Shown here: positions 48,588 to 57,249 of the stretch, piece by piece
How the letters are laid out: every line of letters begins with the position of its first letter
Position numbering within the stretch: position 1 is the stretch's first letter
DNA from: Saprospiraceae bacterium
GTDB taxonomy: Bacteria; Bacteroidota; Bacteroidia; Chitinophagales; Saprospiraceae
Direction of reading: 5' to 3'
DNA length: 64,000 bases
NCBI GenBank assembly: GCA_016715465.1
Contig: JADKAA010000024.1
Coordinates: 496,001-560,000 of the forward strand
Notes under the pieces: generated by a model
What the model was told of the DNA's origin: nothing
Databases searched by the model: none
The model's input: the letters and a program-made list of their open reading frames with translations, nothing else
Made by a program: the position numbers and the translations under genes

Positions 48588-50789
48588 TCACATTTTATAT
48601 GACACCGTTACCACAAAACTCCTTCCGTCTGAACTCCACACTCCCTGACCTGGATATCCCGCAGGCCTTTTTGTGAAATAACTTTTATCCAGCATATTAT
48701 TGCAACCAATTTTAACCTGAAAGTTTTGATTCAAACGATATAATATATTGAGGTCCCAGACTCCATAGGACGGCACAGGTCCTTTAGCGCCATTTGAACT
48801 TGGTATTTCTGTATTTACTGCATCTGAAAAACTCTTTCCCACATAACTAAATTGAAATATAGATGAAAATTTGCGGTATCCCGCCTGAAATGCAGACCTG
48901 CTTATCCACATAGGTACGGTCTCCAGTTTATTGCCTTTAAGTGAGGTATTTTCCGCACCATTCCGGATCGTCCCATTGAGGTACACTCCATCAAAATAGG
49001 ATGAGGCAGTAAAAATAGAAAGTCTTGTCTGCTCATCTGAATATAACAAAGCTTCCAGATACAGTTCTGCACCCCGTGTGCGACTGTCACCAATATTTGT
49101 TTTCCACACATAAACGCCCTGATGCACATCTTCCTGAATGAGGCTTCCTATTCGATTATTGTAGCGTATCTCAAAAAAAGTAAGGTCATAGGTCCAAATT
49201 GTACCAAACTTTCCTTTAAATCCAAGTTCTGTATTGTAACCAAACGCATCTTTTAATGATGGGTCAGTCTTTTCCAGAATAGTGGCCGGTATGATGTCTG
49301 CAAAAACTACAGGCCTGTAGGCTTGAGACCAACCCCCGTAAATTTTGTGGGCTTTCCCAATTTGATATTCACTGCTTATGCCGGCCAGCCAATAACGATG
49401 TTGAATAGTTAAGGGCACTTTTTCGTTTGGCAGATAAGCAATTCTACCCGTCATTTTACTTTGTCCCTGTTCGGTACGCAACCCTAAAGTCATGTGAAAT
49501 TTCTTACTGATTTTAAAAAGATTTTCAGCAAAGATGGCTACGTTTTGTGTCTTAAAGTGAATGTCTCTTCCAAAGCCAGACTCGGAAATAGCCAGGTCAT
49601 AATCGGTTCCAGTGCTTCCTTTGCCCTGCTGACGGCGGTGTAAATCATTATGGGTATATCGAATTCCGCCAACCAGGGTCGCATTTACCGAACCGAGGGC
49701 ATAATCCTGAAGTACCCTCATTTCAGAGGCATAGGACTTGAAACCATCGATGTCGACCTGTCTTGGTTTGTATCGAAGAGTTAGGGAATCGACTAAATCC
49801 TCAACATCTGCAAATCCGACAAATTGAACAGAGGACCTTGATCCAAGGACAGCGGATGAAATCCAATTTACCCGGGTGTTTTTACTCATTTTCCAATCAA
49901 GTGTAATGGACGGCACGTAAATGTCAGGGCTGAAATAATTTCTGGTTCTGCTTGACTGTCGTGCATTTTCTCCAAATTGTTTATCGGTCAAAGGTCCGGG
50001 TATTTGGTAAAGGTACGTGCTGCGTCCCATCTCAGCCCGCGCGGTCAATGAGGGGGTAAAGGCATATTGGAGACTGGCAAACTGAGACTCGGAATCTGAA
50101 AGGGAATTGTTTCTGTATCCTGAAGATTTTCGGCTTTGATAATATCCGCAATAGGTCATTTTGCCGGCCTTGCCTCCTACTGAATTAAAACTACTCAGTA
50201 AACCGAAAGAACCTGCAGTGTTGATAGATTCTATGGTGATCGCTTTTGTGGTATCCGGAGCTTTGGTTATGTAATTAATCATACCTCCAAACTGGGAACC
50301 ATATAGCAGTGAAGATGTCCCCCTTAGTACTTCAATGCGATGGATGGCTTCCATGGGTGGGCTGTAATGGCTGGCAGGATAGCCATAAATGTCAGAGTTT
50401 GTCATGATGCCATTTTGCCGGATATTGTATTCCCAGCTTCGATGCGGATCCAGTCCCCGTGTAGCAACGTTTATTTGGTTGCCTGAGCCATCCATATCGT
50501 AAATAAAGGATCCCGGTATTTTGGCAAAGAGTTGCCTGCCCGTTTTTTCTGCCGCATTAAAAGGTAAATCCTGAACGAGGATTACTTCATTTTTTTTTCC
50601 ACTTGTAATATAGGTTTGATGAATAGCGTCAAGGTGTTTTAATTCCTGACCTGGAAATCTGTATGAGGTGATGGTAATTTGGTCAATTTCAATATTTCTG
50701 AGTGAATCAGGTTTTTGGCCGAAAAGTGCCGGGCCTTGTAAAAGCACAAATACCAACCATAAAATGGGTTTCTGTTTAATTGTGGTCAT
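48588..50789 (-). CDS. TonB-dependent outer-membrane receptor, FecA-like
   Basis: 733 aa with a signal peptide (MTTIKQKPILWLVFVLLQGPALFGQ), a plug domain (about 70-180; FAKIPGSFIYDMDGSGNQINVATRG, IEVLRGTSSLLYGSQFGGMINYITK) and a 22-strand-type barrel ending in the aromatic FVVTVSYKM. Unlike the receptor at 4 kb it has no CnaB-like N-terminal domain. The plug and barrel resemble ferric citrate or ferric siderophore receptors, so iron uptake is likely but the ligand is not known. No iron-transport partners are adjacent. A 12-bp palindrome sits about 83 bases upstream and could be a Fur-type operator. Confidence 0.9.
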   Translation of the reverse strand: MTTIKQKPILWLVFVLLQGPALFGQKPDSLRNIEIDQITITSYRFPGQELKHLDAIHQTYITSGKKNEVILVQDLPFNAAEKTGRQLFAKIPGSFIYDMDGSGNQINVATRGLDPHRSWEYNIRQNGIMTNSDIYGYPASHYSPPMEAIHRIEVLRGTSSLLYGSQFGGMINYITKAPDTTKAITIESINTAGSFGLLSSFNSVGGKAGKMTYCGYYQSRKSSGYRNNSLSDSESQFASLQYAFTPSLTARAEMGRSTYLYQIPGPLTDKQFGENARQSSRTRNYFSPDIYVPSITLDWKMSKNTRVNWISSAVLGSRSSVQFVGFADVEDLVDSLTLRYKPRQVDIDGFKSYASEMRVLQDYALGSVNATLVGGIRYTHNDLHRRQQGKGSTGTDYDLAISESGFGRDIHFKTQNVAIFAENLFKISKKFHMTLGLRTEQGQSKMTGRIAYLPNEKVPLTIQHRYWLAGISSEYQIGKAHKIYGGWSQAYRPVVFADIIPATILEKTDPSLKDAFGYNTELGFKGKFGTIWTYDLTFFEIRYNNRIGSLIQEDVHQGVYVWKTNIGDSRTRGAELYLEALLYSDEQTRLSIFTASSYFDGVYLNGTIRNGAENTSLKGNKLETVPMWISRSAFQAGYRKFSSIFQFSYVGKSFSDAVNTEIPSSNGAKGPVPSYGVWDLNILYRLNQNFQVKIGCNNMLDKSYFTKRPAGYPGQGVWSSDGRSFVVTVSYKM

Positions 50790-50871
50790 TTTATAAAATA
50801 CATTTTGTGAAATCCAGATAGCGTAGTCACAAAATTAACCCCTTAAGCAACGTCAATGCTAATACGCATAT

Positions 50872-50883
50872 TGATTCTAATCA
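50872..50883 (-). promoter_or_regulatory. Possible operator upstream of the FecA-like receptor
   Basis: Palindrome TGATTCTAATCA, with AT-rich half-site-like sequence before it (50858-50871). It is short and resembles an iron-type box only loosely. The rest of 50790-51067 shows no gene. Confidence 0.3.
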
Positions 50884-51067
50884 CTTTTTAATTTTATTGG
50901 GTCAGTTTTTAGTTGACTTTGGTTCTGTATCATAATGGTTCCAACTGTCGCCATTCCGGCCATTTATCCCGCGAAGATGAACCAAACAGGGATTATTTTG
51001 TACTTATCAGTCGTTTGGTAGGGTGATTTTTACATGGGTACCTCAGGAAAAAAACAAAGTCAAAAGT

Positions 51068-51098
51068 TTGATTTCCAGTAAATTTTTTTATATCTTTG
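51068..51098 (+). promoter_or_regulatory. Promoter of the rimP-nusA-infB operon
   Basis: TTG (51068-51070), a 20-base spacer, then TATCTTTG (51091-51098): a full match to the Bacteroidota promoter pattern TTG/TAnnTTTG. Transcription should begin near 51105. Confidence 0.8.
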
Positions 51099-51117
51099 CG
51101 AGGAATGAATGTTTACG

Positions 51118-51141
51118 AAGGGAACAAAAGTTCCCTTTTTT
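51118..51141 (+). terminator. Terminator-like hairpin in the rimP leader
   Basis: AAGGGAAC (51118-51125), AAAA, GTTCCCTT (51130-51137), then more T. It lies between the promoter and the rimP start, about 14 bases into the transcript, so it would act as an attenuator of the whole operon rather than end an upstream gene, as no upstream gene runs toward it. Confidence 0.7.
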
Positions 51142-51162
51142 ATTTAAATTCAGGTATTAATT

Positions 51163-51630
51163 TTGGATACTAGCGATATTAGACAAATAACTGAACAGTT
51201 TTTTCTCGATAATGCGATGGAAAATTGTTTTTGGGTTGATTTGAGGGTCCAGGGAAAAAAAGTGGAAGTTTTCATTGATAGGGATGGTGGAATTTCATTT
51301 GATGTTTGCCACAAGGTTTCCCGGCATCTGGAGTCAATTTTTGATGTGGACCTTAGATATGGTGAAGATTACATATTGGAGGTTTCATCGCCCGGGGTAG
51401 GGAGTCCACTGCGTCTTTCCCGGCAGTATGCCAACAACATTGGTCGCAACATATCAGTGAAAACGGCAGAAGGCAAAATCGAAGGAAAACTCACCGCGGC
51501 AGATGACGAGGCCTGTACGGTGGAGACAGAAACTACGGTAAAGACGGAAGGAAAAAAGAAAAAGGAAATTGTAAACCACAGGATTAACTATGTGGATATT
51601 GTTGAAGCAAAAATTAAAATAAGCTTTTAA
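51163..51630 (+). CDS. rimP: Ribosome maturation factor RimP
   Basis: 155-aa factor for late assembly of the 30S ribosomal subunit. The family core is visible: VEVFIDRDGGISFDVCHKVSRHLE and YILEVSSPGVGSPLRL, followed by the C-terminal SH3-like domain (NIGRNISVKTAEGKIEGKL). The start is TTG 51163; no ATG lies nearby in frame. It is the first gene of the rimP-nusA-infB operon, with nusA 2 bases downstream. Confidence 0.95.
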   Translation: MDTSDIRQITEQFFLDNAMENCFWVDLRVQGKKVEVFIDRDGGISFDVCHKVSRHLESIFDVDLRYGEDYILEVSSPGVGSPLRLSRQYANNIGRNISVKTAEGKIEGKLTAADDEACTVETETTVKTEGKKKKEIVNHRINYVDIVEAKIKISF

Positions 51631-51632
51631 TC

Positions 51633-52868
51633 ATGAATTTGGTTGAATCTTTCTCAGAATTTAAAGCCGGAAAAAACATTGACCGGCCTACCATGGTCAG
51701 GGTATTGGAAGACGTGTTCAGAACCCTGATCAAGAAAAAATATGGTTCAGACGACAATTTTGATGTAATCGTAAATACACAGAACGGTGACCTTGAAATG
51801 TGGCGAATCCGATCCATCGTTCCCGATGGCGAGGTTACCGATGAAATGGGCCAGATTTCTGCTACGGATGCGAAAGCGATCGATGCTGACTATGATGTAG
51901 GTGATGAATGTTACGAACAACTTACCCTGGAGGAATTTGGAAGGCGATCCATTATGGCCGCCAGACAGACACTGATATCCAGAATCATGGATCTTGAAAA
52001 AGACGAAGTATATAAGAAGTACGTTGAAAGACTTGGTGAAATTGTGGTTGGCGAAGTGAGCCAGATCATGAAAAAGGAAGTCCTTATTCTCGATGATGCC
52101 ACTGGTAATGAACTGGTTCTTCCCAGGACAGACATGATCAAAGGAGACTTTTTCCGCAAAGGAGATATGATCCGTGCCGTCATCAAAAAAGTGGAAATGC
52201 GCAACAATGTGCCACACATCATCATTTCAAGGACAGATAACCTTTTCCTCGAGAAGTTGCTTGAGCAGGAAGTACCGGAAATTGAAGACGGGCTCATTAC
52301 AGTTAAGCGCATTGTGCGATTACCTGGTGAAAGGGCTAAAGTTGCGGTTGAATCCTATGATGATCGGATTGACCCGGTTGGCGCATGTGTAGGCATGAAA
52401 GGAAGCAGGATTCACGGTATCGTGAGGGAGCTGAAAAACGAAAACATTGACATCATCAACTATACGACAAATACGGCGCTCTATATCCAGCGGGCACTGA
52501 CACCTGCTAAAATTTCATCGATTACTTTCGATGACAAGAATCGCAGAGCATCTGTATTTTTGAAGCCTGATCAGGTTTCCCTTGCCATTGGTAAAGGAGG
52601 TTCAAATATTAAATTGGCAGGCAAACTGGTTGATTATGAAATTGATGTTTACCGGGACAGCGATGAAGCAGAAATTGATGACGTGGATCTGGAAGAATTT
52701 GCCGATGAAATCGATGAGTGGATCATCACTGAACTCAAAGGTATTGGCTGTGACACAGCCCGAAGTGTACTTAACCTTAGTAAAGAGGAACTGTTGAGAA
52801 GGACAGATCTTGAGGAAGAGACCATAGACGAGGTATTGAAAATACTTGCCTCAGAATTTGAAGATTAA
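51633..52868 (+). CDS. nusA: Transcription termination/antitermination factor NusA
   Basis: 411 aa, the short form usual in Bacteroidota. The N-terminal RNA polymerase-binding domain is followed by S1 (about 135-200; VVGEVSQIMKKEVLILDD), KH1 (GACVGMKGSRIHGIV), KH2 (AIGKGGSNIKLAGKL) and a short helix-hairpin-helix tail (ELKGIGCDTARSVLNLSKEEL). It modulates pausing, termination and rRNA antitermination. Its own level may be set through the leader hairpin at 51118-51141, a possibility drawn from position. Confidence 0.97.
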   Translation: MNLVESFSEFKAGKNIDRPTMVRVLEDVFRTLIKKKYGSDDNFDVIVNTQNGDLEMWRIRSIVPDGEVTDEMGQISATDAKAIDADYDVGDECYEQLTLEEFGRRSIMAARQTLISRIMDLEKDEVYKKYVERLGEIVVGEVSQIMKKEVLILDDATGNELVLPRTDMIKGDFFRKGDMIRAVIKKVEMRNNVPHIIISRTDNLFLEKLLEQEVPEIEDGLITVKRIVRLPGERAKVAVESYDDRIDPVGACVGMKGSRIHGIVRELKNENIDIINYTTNTALYIQRALTPAKISSITFDDKNRRASVFLKPDQVSLAIGKGGSNIKLAGKLVDYEIDVYRDSDEAEIDDVDLEEFADEIDEWIITELKGIGCDTARSVLNLSKEELLRRTDLEEETIDEVLKILASEFED

Positions 52869-52897
52869 TAAAAGCCTTATATCACTAATACCATTAA

Positions 52898-55651
52898 ATG
52901 GGAGGAAATCTTTTTAAAATAGCAAAGGAATTCAACGTCGCAACGACTACCATCGTCGACTTTCTGATATCCAAGGGCTTTTCAATCGAAAATAAGCCAA
53001 ATGCAAAGGTATCAGACGAGATGTATGAGTCCCTTGCAAAGGAATTTAAGGGATCGGCAGATATTAAAGAGAAGGCCGACCAAATCCAAATTGGCACCAG
53101 CTTTAAAAAAGCTGAGGAAAAACCAATATTTAAACCTCTGGTTAAGCCTTTGGAAAAAGAAGTGGTTAAAGTGGCGGAAAAACCCAAAGAAGAAGTTAAA
53201 GTAGTTGCTCCCCCGGTTGAAGAAGAGGTAGTTGAGGCTAAAACTGAGGCACCTAAATTGAAAATTTTGGGAAAGATTGACCTCACTCCTAAACCTAAAA
53301 AACAAGCCACTAAACCAGAAGCAGAACCAAAATCTGATGACAAAACTGCACCTGCTGCCGAACCAGAGGAAACAGTTGCGGAAATAACCGTGCCCATTGA
53401 AGCCCCTCAGACCAAAGAAAACGAACCCGCAGAAATTGATGAGTACAGGGCCACAACACCTCAGCTTGCGGGATTAAAAATTCTCGGAAAAATTGATACC
53501 GATAAGTTTTCTTCCGGTCCAAAAGGTAAGAAAGACAAACCTGCCGAAGTTAAAAAGGGTGGACTGGCTGTGAAGAAGACTAGAGATAAGGCACCGGCAG
53601 CAGGAGGTCCCGCTTCAGATGCTGGCCTTACAGATGCTGCAAAGAGGAAGCGCAAGCGCAAAAAAATTACCGCTGAGTCTTTCAAAGAGACTCCCGGACA
53701 AAAGGGAAAGTCAGACGGCAATGAAGTCAAGGAGGTTTCCAAAAAGGAAATCGATGAAAAAATCAAAGCGACCCTTGCCCGTCTGAACGTAACTGGTAAG
53801 AATAAACGCCAGAAAATACGCCGGGACAACCGGGAAGTTAAACGAGAAAAGGCGGAACAACTCAATGTAAGTGACACTGATCAAAAACTGAAACTGACTG
53901 AGTTTGTATCCGTTTCAGAATTGGCAAGCCTTATGGATGTGCCGGTGACTGAAGTGATCACCACCTGTATGAATCTGGGGGTTATCGTTTCTATCAACCA
54001 GCGACTTGATGCTGAGGTTATTGAACTTGTAGCCAATGAATTCGGTCACGAAATCGAATTTACCACAGCTGAGTCCATCGTAGAAGAGGATAAAGAAGAG
54101 ATGGATGATCCACAGGACCTCGAGCCACGGGCACCAATAGTGACCGTAATGGGACACGTCGATCATGGAAAGACTTCACTACTCGATTACATCAGATCGG
54201 CAAGCGTAGCCAGCGGTGAAGCGGGTGGTATCACTCAACACATCGGCGCATACGAAGTAGTGGTTAATGGCAAAAAGATTACCTTCCTGGATACACCAGG
54301 TCACGAAGCCTTTACCGCCATGAGGGCACGGGGCGCAAAAATAACCGACGTTGCCATCATTCTGGTTGCAGCCGACGACCACATCATGCCCCAAACCAAG
54401 GAAGCCATAAGTCATGCCATGGCTGCAGGTGTACCCATCATTTTTGCCATCAACAAGATCGATAAAGACGGAGCCGACCCCGAACGGATAAAACAGGAAT
54501 TGGCTTCCATGAATTTCCTGGTTGAAGACTGGGGAGGAACTTACCAATCTCAGGATATTTCAGCTAAGAAGGGAATCAATGTTGACCTTTTATGTGAAAA
54601 GATCCTGCTCCAGGCTGAAATGTTGGAACTCAAAGCCAATCCAAAGAGGACAGCTACAGGCGCAGTGATTGAAGCCTCATTGGACAAGGGTCGTGGCTAT
54701 GTAACCAAGGTGCTCATTCAAAATGGTACGCTCAATATTGGTGACCCCATCGTTGCCGGTGCATATAGTGGCAAGGTAAAAGCGATGTTTAATGAAAAAG
54801 GTAAAAAATTAAAATCTGCCGGGCCTTCGTCTCCAGTGCTTATCCTGGGTCTAAGTGGTGCACCACAGGCCGGTGAGAAATTTAAGGAAACCGAGTCTGA
54901 ACAGGACGCCAGGCAAATTGCCGGAAAGCGTTCTCAGATAGAAAGAGAGCAGTCAAACAGGGCTTCCAAACGAATCTCTTTGGATGAGATTGGAAGAAGG
55001 TTGGCCCTTGGAACCTTTAAAGAATTGAACCTCATCGTAAAAGGTGACGTGGATGGTTCCATTGAAGCGCTTACCGACTCCCTCATCAAGTTGTCCGTTG
55101 AAACCATTCAGGTGAATGTTATCCATAAGGCGGTTGGTCAAATTTCTGAGTCGGATGTACTTCTGGCCTCGGCTTCTGATGCCATCATTATAGGCTTCCA
55201 GGTTAGGCCATCTTCCAATGCAAGGTCTTTGGCAGAAAAAGAAGGAGTGCAGATCAAAACTTACTCCATCATTTACGAGGCCATCGATGAGGTTAAAGCA
55301 GCCATGGAAGGTTTGCTTGAACCCACTAAGGAAGAAAAAATTGTGGCACAGGTCCAGGTTCGTGGGGTTTACAAAATCAGTAAGCTGGGCACCATTGCGG
55401 GTTGCTATGTGATGGAAGGTAAAATATCCAGGAATAGCCATGTTCGACTCATCAGGGATGGCATCGTTGTCTTCCCAACCAAAGAAGGAGCGCAAGGTGA
55501 AATAGATTCATTGAAGCGATTCAAAGATGACGCCAAGGAAGTAAAAGCAGGACTTGAGTGCGGTATTTCACTTAAAAACTGCAATGACATTCAGGTGGGT
55601 GATACCATAGAAGCTTTTGAAATCATAGAGATCAAGCAAAAACTGAAATAA
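52898..55651 (+). CDS. infB: Translation initiation factor IF-2
   Basis: 917-aa GTPase that brings initiator tRNA to the 30S subunit. The N-terminal domain starts with the IF2-N helix bundle (FKIAKEFNVATTTIVDFL), followed by a long lysine/glutamate/proline-rich linker (about 60-330). The G domain starts near 408, with GHVDHGKTS (G1), DTPGHEAFTAMRARGA (G3) and NKIDK (G4), then domains II to IV (VDGSIEALTDSL; GLECGISLKNCNDIQVGD). Third gene of the rimP-nusA-infB operon. Confidence 0.98.
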   Translation: MGGNLFKIAKEFNVATTTIVDFLISKGFSIENKPNAKVSDEMYESLAKEFKGSADIKEKADQIQIGTSFKKAEEKPIFKPLVKPLEKEVVKVAEKPKEEVKVVAPPVEEEVVEAKTEAPKLKILGKIDLTPKPKKQATKPEAEPKSDDKTAPAAEPEETVAEITVPIEAPQTKENEPAEIDEYRATTPQLAGLKILGKIDTDKFSSGPKGKKDKPAEVKKGGLAVKKTRDKAPAAGGPASDAGLTDAAKRKRKRKKITAESFKETPGQKGKSDGNEVKEVSKKEIDEKIKATLARLNVTGKNKRQKIRRDNREVKREKAEQLNVSDTDQKLKLTEFVSVSELASLMDVPVTEVITTCMNLGVIVSINQRLDAEVIELVANEFGHEIEFTTAESIVEEDKEEMDDPQDLEPRAPIVTVMGHVDHGKTSLLDYIRSASVASGEAGGITQHIGAYEVVVNGKKITFLDTPGHEAFTAMRARGAKITDVAIILVAADDHIMPQTKEAISHAMAAGVPIIFAINKIDKDGADPERIKQELASMNFLVEDWGGTYQSQDISAKKGINVDLLCEKILLQAEMLELKANPKRTATGAVIEASLDKGRGYVTKVLIQNGTLNIGDPIVAGAYSGKVKAMFNEKGKKLKSAGPSSPVLILGLSGAPQAGEKFKETESEQDARQIAGKRSQIEREQSNRASKRISLDEIGRRLALGTFKELNLIVKGDVDGSIEALTDSLIKLSVETIQVNVIHKAVGQISESDVLLASASDAIIIGFQVRPSSNARSLAEKEGVQIKTYSIIYEAIDEVKAAMEGLLEPTKEEKIVAQVQVRGVYKISKLGTIAGCYVMEGKISRNSHVRLIRDGIVVFPTKEGAQGEIDSLKRFKDDAKEVKAGLECGISLKNCNDIQVGDTIEAFEIIEIKQKLK

Positions 55652-55654
55652 TTT

Positions 55655-56446
55655 TTGAAGGACAAGCATCTTCAGCGATTAAAAGCTTTGCTGGATGATC
55701 AATATGAAATCCACCATCAAAAGTCTTTTATTGAACTGGATCCCATATCCATTCCTCACCGGTTTGTCAAAAGGCAGGATATAGAAATTTCAGCTTTCTG
55801 GACTGCTACTATTTCCTGGGGAAATCGCAAATCTATCATTCAAAGTGCAAATGCCCTGTTGGACATTATGGGGAATGAACCATACCGTTTTGTAATGGGG
55901 CACACTGAAAATGACCTCAAATCCCTTCAGAAATGGGGACACAGGACATTCCAGGGAATTGATGCCCTGGGTTTCGTCGCATATCTTAAAAAACATTACC
56001 AACATTTTGATTCACTTGAAGACGCTTTCCTGGAAAATGGTAAGTTCATTTCGGTGAAATCTTCGATTACCAGTTTTGGTGGAAATATGTTTTCTGAAAT
56101 GGATATCATGGCAGCACGCACCCGAAAGCATGTATCAGACCCTGCACGGGGTTCGGCCTGCAAACGTTTGAATATGTTTCTCAGATGGATGGTTAGAAGT
56201 GGTGAAAAAGGAGTCGATTTTGGACTTTGGACCCGATTACCAGTTGCCGGCCTCATGTTGCCACTGGATGTTCATGTTGAAAGGGTAGCCAGAAATTTGG
56301 GTATGATCGAAAGAAAGCAGCGTGACTGGTTGACCGTGGAAGAACTGACCTACTGCTGCCGGCTGATGGATCCTCAGGACCCGGTAAAATATGATTACGC
56401 CTTGTTTGGAATGGGCGTAAAAAAAATCAGCCCTGACATACTTTAA
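55655..56446 (+). CDS. TIGR02757 family protein
   Basis: 263 aa starting at TTG 55655, 3 bases after infB. I recognise the Bacteroidota-typical TIGR02757/DUF2400 family by RFVKRQDIEISAFWTATISWGNRKSI, ARGSACKRLNMFLRWMVR and DFGLWTRLPVAGLMLPLDVHVERVARNLGM; it resembles helix-hairpin-helix DNA glycosylases, but no function is established to my knowledge. Its place after infB suggests cotranscription with the translation operon. Confidence 0.88.
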   Translation: MKDKHLQRLKALLDDQYEIHHQKSFIELDPISIPHRFVKRQDIEISAFWTATISWGNRKSIIQSANALLDIMGNEPYRFVMGHTENDLKSLQKWGHRTFQGIDALGFVAYLKKHYQHFDSLEDAFLENGKFISVKSSITSFGGNMFSEMDIMAARTRKHVSDPARGSACKRLNMFLRWMVRSGEKGVDFGLWTRLPVAGLMLPLDVHVERVARNLGMIERKQRDWLTVEELTYCCRLMDPQDPVKYDYALFGMGVKKISPDIL

Positions 56447-56460
56447 CGTCAAGGCTGATT
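56425..56460 (+). terminator. Hairpin at the end of the rimP-infB operon
   Basis: AATCAGCC (56425-56432) pairs with GGCTGATT (56453-56460), extended by TGAC/GTCA past a C-A mismatch. It overlaps the stop codon. Only a short T stretch follows, so it is a weak or moderate terminator. Confidence 0.5.
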
Positions 56461-56509
56461 CTAAACTTAAAAGCACAATATTATATCTTCAGTAAAAACT
56501 TTCAAAGAA

Positions 56510-56542
56510 ATAACCCACAACTACTTTAAGGATGTGGGTTAT
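56510..56542. terminator. Perfect 10-bp hairpin in the spacer, possible terminator
   Basis: ATAACCCACA (56510-56519) and TGTGGGTTAT (56533-56542) with a 13-base loop. On the minus strand it is followed by TTCTTTG-like T-rich sequence and could end the small minus-strand gene. Directly after it, ACAATATATTAAT occurs twice (56563 and 56579). Confidence 0.45.
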
Positions 56543-56610
56543 TAAAAACTTACACTTACAGCACAATATATTAATAGTACAATATATTAATTCTCAAACA
56601 ATTAACTCAA

Positions 56611-56632
56611 TAGGCCAATAAAAATGGCCCTA
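56611..56632 (-). terminator. Hairpin just after the 45-aa gene
   Basis: On the minus strand TAGGGCCA, a T-rich loop, then TGGCCTA, starting about 5 bases after the small gene's stop. This supports a real transcript end there. Confidence 0.4.
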
Positions 56633-56636
56633 TGGT

Positions 56637-56774
56637 TTAGATTCCTCCTGGATCTTCATCGCCCACCCAATCCTGCACCATTTGGTGACGTTGTTGTTGT
56701 GACATGTTGAAAAATTCTGTAGAAGAATTGATCAGTCCCAAAGACATCAAAATACCAATTATAAACGCTACCAT
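56637..56774 (-). CDS. Probable 45-aa small protein
   Basis: Short frame from ATG 56774 to TAA 56637. It has a hydrophobic N-terminus (MVAFIIGILMSLGLIN) and a polar, acidic tail (MSQQQRHQMVQDWVG, then DEDPGGI). I do not recognise a family. Support comes from its surroundings: a perfect -7 box (minus-strand TAATTTTG, 56816-56809) lies 35 bases upstream and a hairpin follows the stop, in a spacer of 797 bases with no other gene. It could be a membrane-inserted or exported peptide; a chance frame is possible. Confidence 0.45.
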   Translation of the reverse strand: MVAFIIGILMSLGLINSSTEFFNMSQQQRHQMVQDWVGDEDPGGI

Positions 56775-56808
56775 AATTTCTGATTTAATTGTGTTATAAA
56801 ATCTATTA

Positions 56809-56816
56809 CAAAATTA
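56809..56816 (-). promoter_or_regulatory. -7 box upstream of the 45-aa gene
   Basis: Minus-strand TAATTTTG fits TAnnTTTG. No clear -33 element. Confidence 0.4.
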
Positions 56817-56890
56817 CTGCCAGAAATACGTGAAAAAAATGACAGTTTGTAACGAAAATTAACACCGAAATATGGCGATAAAAATGCTAC

Positions 56891-56924
56891 TAATCACCTC
56901 AATATCTTCATAATGAGGTGATTA
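56891..56924. repeat. 11-bp perfect inverted repeat in the spacer
   Basis: TAATCACCTCA (56891-56901), 12-base loop, TGAGGTGATTA (56914-56924). There is no T tract. It lies between the small minus-strand gene and the plus-strand gene at 57250 and could be an operator or RNA structure. The stretch 56925-57249 is AT-rich without a gene. Confidence 0.55.
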
Positions 56925-57249
56925 TAGCATTCAAATATGAAATAGTATTTTAAGCTTTCTGCTATCCTAAGGGATTACTTAAGCTAAAACATAAAAAATT
57001 ATTTTTCCAACATCAATTAGTAAAAAGTTTATTAGGTTTTCATAGCAGGTAAACGTTGTTATTTTTCACATGACAAAATTAACTCATCGCATCTTGAAAA
57101 AAAATCCCAATTTTACAGTTTATAACGGGCATGATATTTGATTATTTTTCAAGGGTACAGTACCTAAAAATTTGAAAAACAAATGAATATGTTACTTAGA
57201 TATTGAATTTGTTTTCACCGTTACCCTATACCAACTTAGATATTTGCAG

